Shown: positions 53,992 to 63,361 of the stretch, one piece after another
Layout: each line of letters opens with the position of its first letter
How positions within the stretch are numbered: position 1 is the first letter of the stretch
NCBI RefSeq assembly: GCF_036711975.1
Contig: NW_027248940.1
Location: 5,332,001-5,396,000, forward strand
Source of the DNA: Onthophagus taurus
Lineage: Eukaryota > Arthropoda > Insecta > Coleoptera > Scarabaeidae
Direction: 5' to 3'
Length of the DNA: 64,000 nt
Notes under the pieces: model-generated
Told to the model about the DNA's origin: nothing
Database searches by the model: none
Seen by the model: the letters and a program-made list of their open reading frames with translations, nothing else
Translations under genes and position numbers: made by a program

Positions 53992-55261
53992 CTGGATGTG
54001 GGGAGCAGGTGGGAGTCATCAACATTGAGTCAGACAGATCCGATGACGACCTGTGCGAGGTGCCCACTGGTTTTGCCCTTTTTGAGCCGGTGGTTTCACC
54101 AACCCGCTCAGTGGTCATGGACGCAGAAGCTGCCTCCAATCTAACCAAGGGAGAAACTGAGCTGGACTGCTCAGCCCCGGTCGTCTCGGCCTTGTTTGGT
54201 TCATCTTCCTCATTGATGCCGCCACGCGACACCCGAGTGAATATGGTACTAAGCAGAAAATTCATTCTGCCTTCGTGCGCAGCAAGCCATTGAGCCGCTT
54301 TTTCAAAAGCAGCGAAGATCATGAGCATGCCGTCTTCTTTCTCCTCAGAGTGTAACAAACACCAATTTGCAACCTCTAAGTGAGGGTTTTGTTTGTTCAA
54401 AACGGCGATTGTTTCCCGGACATCCGCAAGCATATTAATAGCTTTTGGTACCCACGCCGTTACCCTTCTCATCTTTGGTAGTTCATCTTCCCGAGCTATG
54501 TGCAGCTTCGCCCCTTCCCATGGGGAGAGCGTTGGTACTGTCGCGCGAAGCCAGTTCAGAGAGAATTCATTTTGGCATGCAACCCTGAAAACTTCCCCTG
54601 AATAAGAATAGTTTTCGAAGACAGGCGGCTCGCCATCTTTATTAAGCTCTTCTAGGAGCCTATCAATTAGGTGCGTGCGGATTTCGTCCGCTCCGTCACG
54701 CGTAACTTTTCCCATCTTATTATCGCCAGACAGGATGGCCACTCTCAAGTGCGAGGTCGCAGCATCTCTGAAGGACCGCTTCGGTGGTTTTGGTCCGGAG
54801 CTGGTATTTGCCCCTTCCTTTCTCGGAAACTTTCCGCGAGGTCGGGTGGGGGTATCTGAGTCTTCCGACCTCAGTTGCTTTGTGGTTGCTCCGTCTTTCG
54901 TGGACGACGGTCGACTTTTGCCGTATGATGGCTTCCCTTTCGCTTTAGGCGCATTTTGCTGCTGTTGCCGCAGCTTCATATTTTTTCTCCTCCTCGCTTC
55001 AGCCCCACAGATACGATTAGAGTAATAGCGGGGATAGGTAAACCCTTCACCCGCATCTCTAGAGGTCGTTGGGGCCTCTGCGCTCGTCCCATCAGACGGG
55101 GGTGTAATAGTCGCGATAGCGCGCTTCCCATCTTCTGATGGGGGCGCTTTGTTTTTCGCGCATACGCTCTTCCCATCCTTTGACGGGGGCGCTGTGTCCT
55201 TACCCTTGGCGCTCTTCCCGTCCTTTGACGGGGGCGCCTTGTTCGCTGGCTTTCGCTCCAT
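53984..55261 (-). CDS. LOA/R1-like ORF1 protein (DUF4780-type gag-like, 425 aa)
   Basis: An uninterrupted frame of 425 residues. The N-terminus has four imperfect repeats around APPSKDGKS (KAPPSKDGKS, TAPPSKDGKS, KAPPSEDGKR, TPPSDGTS). A basic linker follows, then a DUF4780-like domain from about residue 160 (VAILSGDNKMGKVTRDGADE, RVACQNEFSLNWLRATVPTL, VTAWVPKAINMLADV). The C-terminus is Ser/Thr-rich. It overlaps ORF2 by 8 nt (ATGCCTAG, 53984-53991), an arrangement that suggests termination-reinitiation. Such proteins bind element RNA. The frame itself is intact though the element is not. Confidence 0.8.
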   Translation of the reverse strand: MERKPANKAPPSKDGKSAKGKDTAPPSKDGKSVCAKNKAPPSEDGKRAIATITPPSDGTSAEAPTTSRDAGEGFTYPRYYSNRICGAEARRRKNMKLRQQQQNAPKAKGKPSYGKSRPSSTKDGATTKQLRSEDSDTPTRPRGKFPRKEGANTSSGPKPPKRSFRDAATSHLRVAILSGDNKMGKVTRDGADEIRTHLIDRLLEELNKDGEPPVFENYSYSGEVFRVACQNEFSLNWLRATVPTLSPWEGAKLHIAREDELPKMRRVTAWVPKAINMLADVRETIAVLNKQNPHLEVANWCLLHSEEKEDGMLMIFAAFEKAAQWLAAHEGRMNFLLSTIFTRVSRGGINEEDEPNKAETTGAEQSSSVSPLVRLEAASASMTTERVGETTGSKRAKPVGTSHRSSSDLSDSMLMTPTCSPHPDA

Positions 55262-55550
55262 CTAGCGCTTTTGACGCAAGACGCACGTCACCGAAACGAC
55301 CGGTCTGGACGCGTTGGAGACTAGCCCTTTGAGGTTATGTTCGTAATGCTTCAAGTGGAAAAGAAACAAGAAGCCGAGTATAAAACGTAATATACGTTAA
55401 AAGACTTACCGGATTTGGTGAAAAATAACACACACCGGTGTAAGGAATCACTAGGTGACCAAAAAAACACAAATTGAGGCACTAAAACACGCGAAACGCG
55501 GAGCGCTCAATTTGCACGTGTTACCGGTACGAGTTCTCAAACCGGTCTCC

Positions 55551-55801
55551 AGTCACGCGGGAAATTTAAAACTATTTCGTTTTGTTGATAAAATTACGCC
55601 AAATTTCGTTTCTTTTTTTTTCTCGTGGTACTCTGAAGAGTCGAAAGCCGAACTGCTATTTTTACAACTCCACAACGGCATTATTTTTGTAAATAAGTGG
55701 TAACATGCACTGAGAAGCTGTCAAACCGCCATTTTGGCTCGAATATTTCGAATACATACACAGGCTTTATGAACCGCGGTACTTTGATAATCTAGGGACT
55801 T
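55551..55801. mobile_element. MITE-1 copy 3 (left end missing)
   Basis: It starts inside MITE-1 at TCACGCGGGAAATTTAAAAC and runs to the right terminus ATCTAGGGACTT, flanked by TA at 55802-55803. About 60 bp of its left end is replaced by the LOA-like element. It overlaps copy 2 (37392-37603) in the middle by about 150 bp. Confidence 0.75.
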
Positions 55802-55803
55802 TA

Positions 55804-55982
55804 ACTTAAACTGTAATATTTTATTTTCTTTTAATTATATCACTTTTATATGCAAACGTTGTCTAAACTATTTTACTTGAATCATATGCCTATATGTAAC
55901 ACATATTATTAAAATGGAATGATTTTTAAACAAATTTCAACATCTCACGATTTCTCATGATTTTTTATGACATGGCTCACGA
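55804..55982. mobile_element. Repeat X, right part
   Basis: AT-rich sequence ending ATCTCACGATTTCTCATGAT, then GACATGGC, the inverse of the GCCATGTC start at 37198. It separates the MITE from the resumed LINE-D at 55983. Non-coding. Confidence 0.5.
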
Positions 55983-57763
55983 CATTCTATGTGTAGTGCG
56001 CCGCGGCTGGTGTCATTCCGTGACTTTCACAGTTTTGTTGTTGATGCTTTCTCATCCGATCTTAGTGCTGTTCCCTGGCATCATGTGACTCAATTCAGCA
56101 GTATTAGTGACAAAGTTGACTTTATAAATTTTCATATTCTTTCGCAGTTTGATGTGCATGGTCCGGTGCGTACTGTTATTCTGCGTCGTAAACATAAGTC
56201 ATGGATAACAGATAAAATTAAGTTGCTGTTTAAACTGAGGCATAAGACATATTCTAAATATAGATCCAGCCAATGATTTTAGCCAATTTTAATTACTATA
56301 AACTATTCCGTAATTATGCAAAGGTGCCATTAGGAAGGAGAAAAGGGCATTGGTCGCTTCTTTCAGGGCAGGCGTGCGCGAGAGATGTGGAGTACTTTTG
56401 CATCCATGGGTGCTATCCCTGCGAGAAATCGTTCTATTCCCGATCATATCGGCGCTGTAGCTTCAATTAACAATTTTTTTCTGTCAACCCAAACATTTCA
56501 TCATGGCAATGCAGATATGATTTCCGATTTTTACTCTAACGTCATACCACAAGTAAGCGAATGTTTTAGATTTCTTTTACAGATGAGGAAGAAATATGGA
56601 AGATCTTGAACGATATTCAAAGCAATGCTGTTGGTGCCGATGGGATCAGTCTTAGAATGTTACGTTTGTGCTGTCCTGTGATCTTGCCCTTTCTGTGTCA
56701 TATGAATTGGTGTATTGAATTTTCGGTATTTCCTGAGCAGTGGAAGCTTGCTATTGTTGCGCCGGTTGCGAAATCCAACAACCCCAAGGAGCTGAATGAT
56801 TTAAGACCCATCTAAGATTTTTGAAAAGATTGTTGCTGTGCGCGTGGGTTCATTTTCACAGTTATTGAATATCTTGCCTCAACTGCAGTCAGGTTTTAAG
56901 TCAGGTTTTAGTTGCACTACTGCATTATTGGATGTTGTGGATGACATCATTCGGGCACGTGATGATAGGTATGCTGCTGCTCTCGTATTGTTGGACTTTT
57001 CTAAAGCCTTCGATACATTACACCATGCGACCTTACTTGTTTTGTTGCACCATGTTGGCTTCTCCGATGCTAGGTCGCGCACAAGTAGTCAGGTTTAACA
57101 ATTTAGAATCTGAAAAACTTCAAATTGTGTCAGGTGTTCCTCAGGGTTCAGTTTTGGATCCGATTCTTTATTTAATTTACACTTACCGTCTTTGCACAGT
57201 TTTGCAGCATTGTTCAGCGTATATGTATGCTGATGATACCAAACTATTACATAGTTTTATTATTAAATTAATTCTATTAATTCTGCACAAGAACAGTTAA
57301 GTTCGGATTTGACAGAGCTTATCGGAGAGGCTAATAAACTATGTTTGTAAATAAACCCAAAAAGTCAGTTGTTCCATTGTTTAGTAATGATAACGTTATT
57401 GAATCAGTTGGAGATGATTTTAGTGTCGTCATTGATGGAAATAAGCTTAATGATGTTAAGGAGGGACGTAACTTGGGCATTATCTTGGATAGCAGTTTAA
57501 GGTTTAGAAGGCGAGATGCCTTTTGTTTGTTATTGCAACGAGCTTATTCTACTCTTAGATTGTTATATAGTAACAGGCATCTGTTCAGTAGACAGATCAA
57601 AATTCATCTTTGTGAGACCCTTGTGTTGTCCCTATTTAATTTCGGTGATGTACTCTATCATCCTTATCTGAATGGTGTGGATGTGTCTAGAATTCAAAGG
57701 GCGCAAAATGTGTGTCTGCGGATGCGTGTGAAGTTGGCCATAGATTTCAGCCATAGATTTTAA
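55983..57763 (+). pseudogene. LINE-D continuation: linker, reverse transcriptase, thumb
   Basis: Many frames, all one LINE. FRDFHSFVVDAFSSDLSAVP and HKSWITDKIKLLFKLRHKTY are the linker. SNAVGADGISLRMLRLCCPV, FPEQWKLAIVAPVAKSNNP and LQSGFKSGFSCTTALLDVVD follow, with a deletion at 56815 after LRPI. Then come LVLLDFSKAFDTLHHATLL, SGVPQGSVLDPILYLIYT and the active site YMYADDTKLLHS. The thumb DVKEGRNLGIILDSSLRF and SRIQRAQNVCLRM end near 57763, where a tandem array begins. Frameshifts and small deletions make it clearly dead. Confidence 0.8.
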
Positions 57764-57777
57764 ACTGAAAAAAATGC

Positions 57778-58180
57778 GTGATCGGGGTATTCAATCGATC
57801 TAATTTCAACGGCATCGTATTCATGGTCGCCTCTTGTTTCAGATTCGAAAAGAAAATTTTCCTAACCATTTCTTATTATCCGGGAAAATCGATTTTCTTC
57901 AAACTTTCGCAAAATTCGGCTCGTTCGGGGTTTTTAATCGATCTAATTTCAACGGCATCGTATTACTGGTGGCCTCTTGCTTCAGATTCGAAAAGAAAAT
58001 TTTCCTAACCATTTCCTATATTCCGGAAAAATTGATTTTCTTCAAACATAAGTAAATGTCGGGCTGTTAGGGGTTTCTAATCGATCCCATTTTAACGGCA
58101 TTACATTCCTGGTCGCTTCTTGCTGCAGATTCGAAAAGAACATTTTCTAACCATTTCTTATATTCCTGGAAAATCGTTTT
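57778..58180. repeat. Tandem array, about 143-bp unit, just under three copies
   Basis: Units begin near 57780, 57923 and 58067 with GGGGT...AATCGATC followed by ATTTTAACGGCAT or CTAATTTCAACGGCAT. Each contains CAGATTCGAAAAGAA and AACCATTTC. The last unit is cut short next to the Gypsy remnant. This is satellite-like DNA with no coding role; short open frames across it are repeats of each other. Confidence 0.85.
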
Positions 58181-59171
58181 TCGACCAATATAAATTTGTT
58201 ACCCAAAAGATACATCCTAAATCTTTCAATAGCTTCAGTAGGTGCCAATATTTCCAATTCAAAACTGTGATACTTGCTTTCTAGTTCTGTTGTCTGTCTG
58301 CTGTAATACATTATTGGTTGTAAGGCTCCCTTCAGCACTCGTTATAAAATAATTTCTGCCAATCTGTTTTTGCTCGCATCTGAGTGTACTCCTAGGTTGG
58401 CTTCATCGTTGTATAATTTTAGTATCGGCTTGTGTGTTAACCGAGTCTTCAATTCTTGAATGCCTGTTCTTGGTCTTCGGTCCAAGTCCAATGGGCTTCT
58501 TTTCTAGTTAATAAGGTAAGCGGTTTTGCAATCAAGGCGTAGTTTTGCATACACTTTCTGATGAATCCGGTTAGACCCAGGAACTGTCTAACCTCACGTG
58601 CGGTTTGTGGCGGCTTGAAGTCCCGTACAACTTGAATCTTTCTCGTTCCAGGACGTATTCTATCTCCGGTCACTTCCAAATCCAAATAATTAACTTTTTG
58701 TTATCAACATTTTGTTTTGTTGAGCGTTAAGCCCTCTTCTTGAAATACGCGCAACACTTGTTGTAACTTTTCTATACCTTCTTTTACAGTTTTGCTCTGG
58801 ATGAACACATCATCCATGTACACTGAAACTACCCAGATTTTAATGTATTAGTCACATGAGTCTTAACCTTCCGGCGCGTTAACCAGTCCAAAAGGCATGC
58901 GGGTAAATTCGTATTGTCCGTCCGTGGTTACAAAAGCAGTAAACTTTCGACACTTTTCCGCGATAGGAATTTGGTAATACCCGCTTGACAAATCTAATAT
59001 AGTAAAATATTTATTTCCCGACAGCCCGTCTAGCTGCTCGTCAATGTTCATCATCGGCACATATATTTTCTTTGTTATTTGGTTTAAGCGTCTATAATCT
59101 ACACATAAACGTTCATCACCGTTCGATTTCTTTACCAAGATTGTCGAACTTGGGTAATCCGATGCCGTCAT
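58147..59171 (-). pseudogene. Gypsy-2 pol: reverse transcriptase and RNase H remnants
   Basis: From 59171 downward: STILVKKSNGDERLCVDYRR, YFTILDLSSGYYQIPIAE and RMPFGLVNAPEG, then a frame break where the active site should lie. Next are the connector VRQFLGLTGFIRKCMQNYA and RNase H pieces ALQPIMYYSRQTTELESKY and ERFRMYLLGNKF. No integrase is present, since the element stops at the tandem array. It is typical of Ty3/Gypsy and clearly inactive. Confidence 0.8.
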
Positions 59172-59187
59172 TTTGCAATCATTTTGC

Positions 59188-59895
59188 TTACGATTTCGCG
59201 TAAGGTGTACGATATGGTCGGCATGTTATTGGTTCGTTGTCGATTAATTCAATAACCATTTCCGTCGATTTAGTTTGCCCGATTTCGTTAAAATTTCTGG
59301 CAAATATATCGTCATTTTGAAGCAAAACTTCATTCAATTCTTCTCTAGTTAGGTTCCCGTTCATGTTATCTTCATCTTCCACATTGTTCTCTTCTTCATC
59401 TTCCATCTTACTCTCTTCTTCATCCTCTTCACCCTCACTTCTTCTGTAGTCATCTTCATTCTTTTCCTTATCGTCTTCATCGCCTTTGTCCACTTTTACA
59501 TTTTCATTCTCTTTGTTTATTTCGTTTTCTTGGACATTGTTCTCGTTAGCAATGGTTTGCAAAGTACATTGAATCCTTAAAGTGTCACCTTGCTTAATTA
59601 ATAGGATGTTTGGATCCTTAAAGGCAGAATTGCCGATAATCATTTCTACATCAACTACAATATCGTCGATTTTTAAAGTTATTTGACGTTTACCAATTGT
59701 GCAGCTCTTCATTCCTCCAAATCCTTTCAATTGAATTGCGTAAGGAATGTACCCTAAATTTAAATTGTGTGCGTTGCGTTTTCTCATTGTTACTACTTCA
59801 CTGCCTAGATCTATGAATCTTCTTACTTCTTTTCCATCGACGCTAACCATATTACGGTATTCGTCGGGAATTTCTAATTTTGCAGTTTTATTCAC
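59188..59895 (-). pseudogene. Gypsy-2 protease region with acidic linker
   Basis: It starts near KLEIPDEYRNMVSVDGKEVR with the protease motif RRFIDLGSEVVTMR, in which DLG stands for the usual DTG/DSG. GYIPYAIQLKGFGG and an aspartate/glutamate-rich linker of about 80 residues follow. The linker leads into the start of pol (EELNEVLLQNDDIFARNFNE). A frameshift separates it from the reverse transcriptase at 59171. Confidence 0.7.
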
Positions 59896-60026
59896 AGTTG
59901 TTGCATTTGAAATATCTAGGTTTTCTCTGTGGTATTGGACATTTCATCGAGAGATGCCCAATTTTGTTGCAATTGTAGCACTTTCTTTCTTTCTGTGTCT
60001 CGTTTCCATCCTTCTGATATTCATGT

Positions 60027-60748
60027 TTATAGATTTTGTTTTGACGTTTGGTACGGAGAGTTATGTTTGTAGGTAGATGTTGACGTTTTCATCACACTTT
60101 CATACTGTTTCATTTGTATAAGAACATCGCGCACAGCATTAACAGCATTCAACGCTAACGACTTTGCTAAGTCTCTATCATGTATACCATTAATAATATA
60201 TTTGATAACCGCTTTCTCACTTATGGTCCCTTTACTTGCGATTGCTTTCATCTCATACACATAATGTTCATATGATTCAGAAAACTTTTTCTTTCTTTTT
60301 GCCAATTCGTAATGTATTCGGCGTCATGAATTAAAGTAGGAAAATCTTTACATAATAAGGTTTTAAAAGATGTCTAATTAGAAGTAAGTGACTGGTATCC
60401 ATCGTACCAGTTTTGCAGGGCCTGCCAATTTGGATATTCCCTTAAAAAGCAAAATTTGATCGTTCCATCCAAAGACGGTGGCTTTTGATTCTAATTTATT
60501 TATCCATTGTGGTGCGGTAAGCGAACTAGATGAATCCGGATTAAATTCCGGTAAAATCGGTATATTACTCACATGTGATGACGTCACGCTAGTACCACGT
60601 TGTGTACCCACATTTATACTCATTCGGTTTAGGTTTTTTCCAGTTCAAACAACTCTCGCTCGTGTTTCAACAAGTCTCGCTCTCTTTCCAGCATTCTTCG
60701 TTCACACATGAAAGATTGCGTCATATTTACATCGCCCGTTTTGTCCAT
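60027..60748 (-). pseudogene. Gypsy-2 gag remnants
   Basis: Three broken frames: a short start (60748-60629) with MDKTGDVNMTQSFMCERRML and a charged helix; a segment to about 60378 with ILPEFNPDSSSSLTAPQWIN and FGWNDQILLFKGISKLAGPA; and 60305-60027 with KFSESYEHYVYEMKAIASKG and YIINGIHDRDLAKSL. This order (charged helix, APQWIN, YEMKAI) fits arthropod Gypsy gag proteins. No zinc knuckle was seen. LTRs for this element are not identifiable in the window. Confidence 0.7.
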
Positions 60749-61366
60749 CGTTGCGAAATATATATAATATATATGTATTCCTCCATGTTTACCTTAAAAC
60801 CGGCGTTGTCCGATTCGTTGGGCTCGGCATTGGCCATTCTTAATTTTCTTTATCCCTCCGCTGCTTTGTTATAAAGAATAAGAGAGCGACCCTTTTTACG
60901 TTTTTCACTCTTTTATTAATTATTTATTATAAAAAAAAGATACATCGGAACTTTTTATCTTTTTCAACTAATGTCTCTACCCGACACTCCGCCCTAACCC
61001 ATTCGCTGTTACAAGAAGATGCCAGCTTCAAACTACAAATGGCGTTAGTTCTTACATGAGATAATATGCATTTTAAAGTAAATGTAATCTATTTTTATTA
61101 TATCAAATGAAAACATTTAATTTTCGTTAATTTCGATGTAGTAATGTTTTTGGTTGCACCCTGTTAGTTAATGGTTATTAGTATATTAAGTATTTTTCTT
61201 TATTTCGAATCATTAAAGTGTACCTCATAAAAATCGATTTAAAAACGATTTAATCGTAAATTTTTAATTCACCATCATCAGATCACATTCCATTAAGGGC
61301 AATTTCTTAAAAACGACTGGATGGCTTGATTTACATTCATTTTGTTTTAAGCACAGTTTAAACAGG
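60749..61366. other. Non-coding flank upstream of the second odorant receptor
   Basis: No gene. The part after 61060 resembles the sequence upstream of receptor copy 1 (CATTTAATTTTCGTTAATTT, ATTTCGAATCATTAAA and the block before the start codon). It is likely to hold the receptor's promoter. The earlier part may be the remains of the Gypsy-2 leader or LTR. Confidence 0.4.
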
Positions 61367-62700
61367 ATGTGGGTTAAAACCTTAGGTTTTTTAAAAATGG
61401 AACATTTTTTTGATCAAATCCACGCATCTCCACTTCAACCAGTTTATAAAAACAGTATCATATTAAGTATTATTTTAACTTTAATCTGGATTATTTATCC
61501 CATCATACAAAAATTTACGGGTAAGTCTTCAACAAAAAAATCTAGACTTAAATGTAATAATATTTTTTTAAGATACTCAAACAGATCCTTATTCATATTT
61601 GTTCGATATCCTCGTATTTATAATGTACACAAATATAGTAGTTACAGCTTTATTAATGAGTAACGAAAGAGGCAAAATGATAAACGTAATGAATAACTTA
61701 AGCGATTTTAATCGCTTTGGAGTTCCAACCGAGCTTCGTTTTATCGATAATTTCGTTAAATACGGATACAAATATCTTTATTATCTCACACCGTACTCAT
61801 TTACAATTTTATGGAACGCAAAATTGTTAAGGAAAAAATGTTTTAATAACACTCCAAACACCTGTTATTTATATTTGGGATATTATATGCCGTATAAACT
61901 CCAACCGTGGTTTGAAGGATTTTTGGTTGTACGCGAAATATTTTTCTTCGTTGCAGTTTGGAATTTGATTATAGGGGCGATAGCTTTGTTTGCGTACTCG
62001 TTTGAATTGATTATAATTCGTTTAAGACATATTACTTTGTTAATAAATCAAATTAAATTTAAAATTGGGGATAAACAAAACGTACATCTCCGCCGAGTTA
62101 TGCGATATCATCAAGAAATTTTTAGATTGTTTAATTTTGTTTATAAAGTTTATGGAAAACTAATTGTGCTACAACGAATTTCTAGTGTTGGGTGCATTAT
62201 TTTACTTGCTTCAACTTGTGCTTTGGTTAGTATTTAATTGTGTTACTTAAAATTTTTATTTATCATTTGTGTCATATTTTTAAGCGATTCGATATATTTG
62301 TTTGGTTTCTTATGATCTCATGCTTATTATCTTTGATGATATTTAATTCAATTGGACAACGTATTATTAATGCGGTAATTAAATAAATATACTACGAAAT
62401 AAGAAATTAATCTTTTTAATTTTAGAACGTTTCTTTAACTGACGCTATTTATGATATGAATTGGTATGATGCGGATGTTAAACTTAAAAAGGACGTTTTG
62501 ATTTTCTTGTGTTTAAGTCAACTCACTTTTAACATCAAATTCGGAATATTGGGTGTTGTGTCTTATCCTTCAATGACTGGGGTAAAATAATATAAAAAAA
62601 TATTTGGAGAAAAATTACCATAATTTTTTTGCAGGATCTTAAAAAATGTTATGCTTGGTTTAGAACAATTTCTACTTTGATTTCAAAAAAGAAATTTTAA
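61367..62700 (+). CDS. Odorant receptor, copy 2 (five exons, 372 aa)
   Basis: Paralogue of the receptor at 40518-41848. Exons are 61367-61520, 61573-62225, 62285-62374, 62426-62581 and 62635-62700. Exon lengths (154, 653, 90, 156, 66) are the same as in copy 1 and all splice sites are GT-AG. The membrane spans, the WYDADVKLKKDVLIFLCLSQ segment and the CYAWFRTIS end are retained. Differences cluster in exon 2 (for example DILVF vs DVFAF, PTELRFID vs PTQVRFID, FIILVASAF vs CIILLASTC). No stop or frameshift. Both copies thus look functional and recently duplicated; a different ligand range is possible but not shown. Confidence 0.9.
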
Positions 62701-62760
62701 AAATCACCATTTAAAATTTTAATATTAAAAGAATTGTTGGATATAAATTTAAATTAATAA

Positions 62761-62910
62761 ATGTTTAATTTCAAACTCATCTTCTTCTTTTCCTTCATTG
62801 GCGCTACAGCCCAAATCGAGCCTCGTTCTCCTCAATGTTGTATCGTGAGCTCTTCACTCACGATATCGCCTGTCATTTACTTTGAATCAGGAGTTTGCTA
62901 TTATATCAAA
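62761..62910 (+). CDS. Possible small secreted protein or first exon
   Basis: It starts 60 bp after the receptor stop: MFNFKLIFFFSFIGATAQ, a good signal peptide with probable cleavage after ATA, followed by IEPRSPQCC. From 62911 the open frame runs into a LINE tail (the tandem ATCAAATCAT motif), so the native C-terminus or downstream exons are lost or unseen. I do not recognise the family. The counterpart at 41907 is broken. Confidence 0.35.
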
Positions 62911-63215
62911 TCATATCAAATCACTTTTATTCACCCTTTTAGACTACAATTAATAGTATATGTCGGTAAAAAAAGAAAAAAATAAGTACACAATATAGTA
63001 AACAATAATAAACACATAATAAGCCAAGAAAAGAATAAACTAATCGTTATAATATTCATCTAGAGAATAATAGCATGCTTCCGTGATCCTTTTTTTAAGA
63101 ATAATTTTAAATTTGTCCAAAGGTAAAGATCTAACATCATTTGGTAATTTGTTAAATATATTGGCGCGCGAGTAGAGCGGCGACGTACCATGTCGAGTTG
63201 TACAAGTCGAAAGTT
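62911..63215 (-). pseudogene. 3' end of a different LINE (C-terminal tail)
   Basis: The minus strand reads RHGTSPLYSRANIFNKLPND, SLPLDKFKIILKKRI and a stop after DEYYND at about 63044. An untranslated tail follows, ending in repeated TGATTTGATA units at about 62912-62930. This is the typical C-terminus and short-repeat tail of a heavily 5'-truncated LINE. It is inserted 3' of receptor copy 2 and is not present at copy 1. Confidence 0.7.
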
Positions 63216-63316
63216 AATATTGTAATTATTATTTTGTCTTTTTAATATCGTGTTATATTGGATATGAAGGTTATATTATTTTTCGTACCATATCGATGTT
63301 ATTTATTTATTTATTT

Positions 63317-63361
63317 TCTTCTACATGTTTCGAGGAAACTGGTCCCTCATCTTCAGGAAGA
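63317..63361 (-). ncRNA. Hammerhead-like motif, isolated copy
   Basis: On the minus strand: TCTTC, CTGAAGA, an extra T, helix II GAGG with CCTC (extendable to six pairs), GAAA, the self-complementary ACATGT, an A at the cleavage position, and GAAGA pairing with TCTTC. No protein of a Penelope-like element is next to it, so it may be a solo tail or a retrozyme-like unit. Confidence 0.5.

Larger units (their letters stand above)
53577..55550 (-). mobile_element. LOA/R1-like non-LTR element, 5' half
   Basis: A minus-strand element with its 5' leader near 55550, ORF1 at 53984-55261 and the beginning of ORF2 down to about 53577. The reverse transcriptase is absent. Losing the 3' half rather than the 5' half is unusual for a LINE and suggests rearrangement after insertion, probably through the TTAATGATGTTAC sequence shared with LINE-D at the left junction. 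The right junction cuts MITE-1 copy 3. Confidence 0.75.

Noticed and set aside
54009..55332. Plus-strand open frames over the LOA-like ORF1
   Set aside because: Antisense of a GC-rich coding region; no motifs, while the minus strand encodes a DUF4780-like protein.
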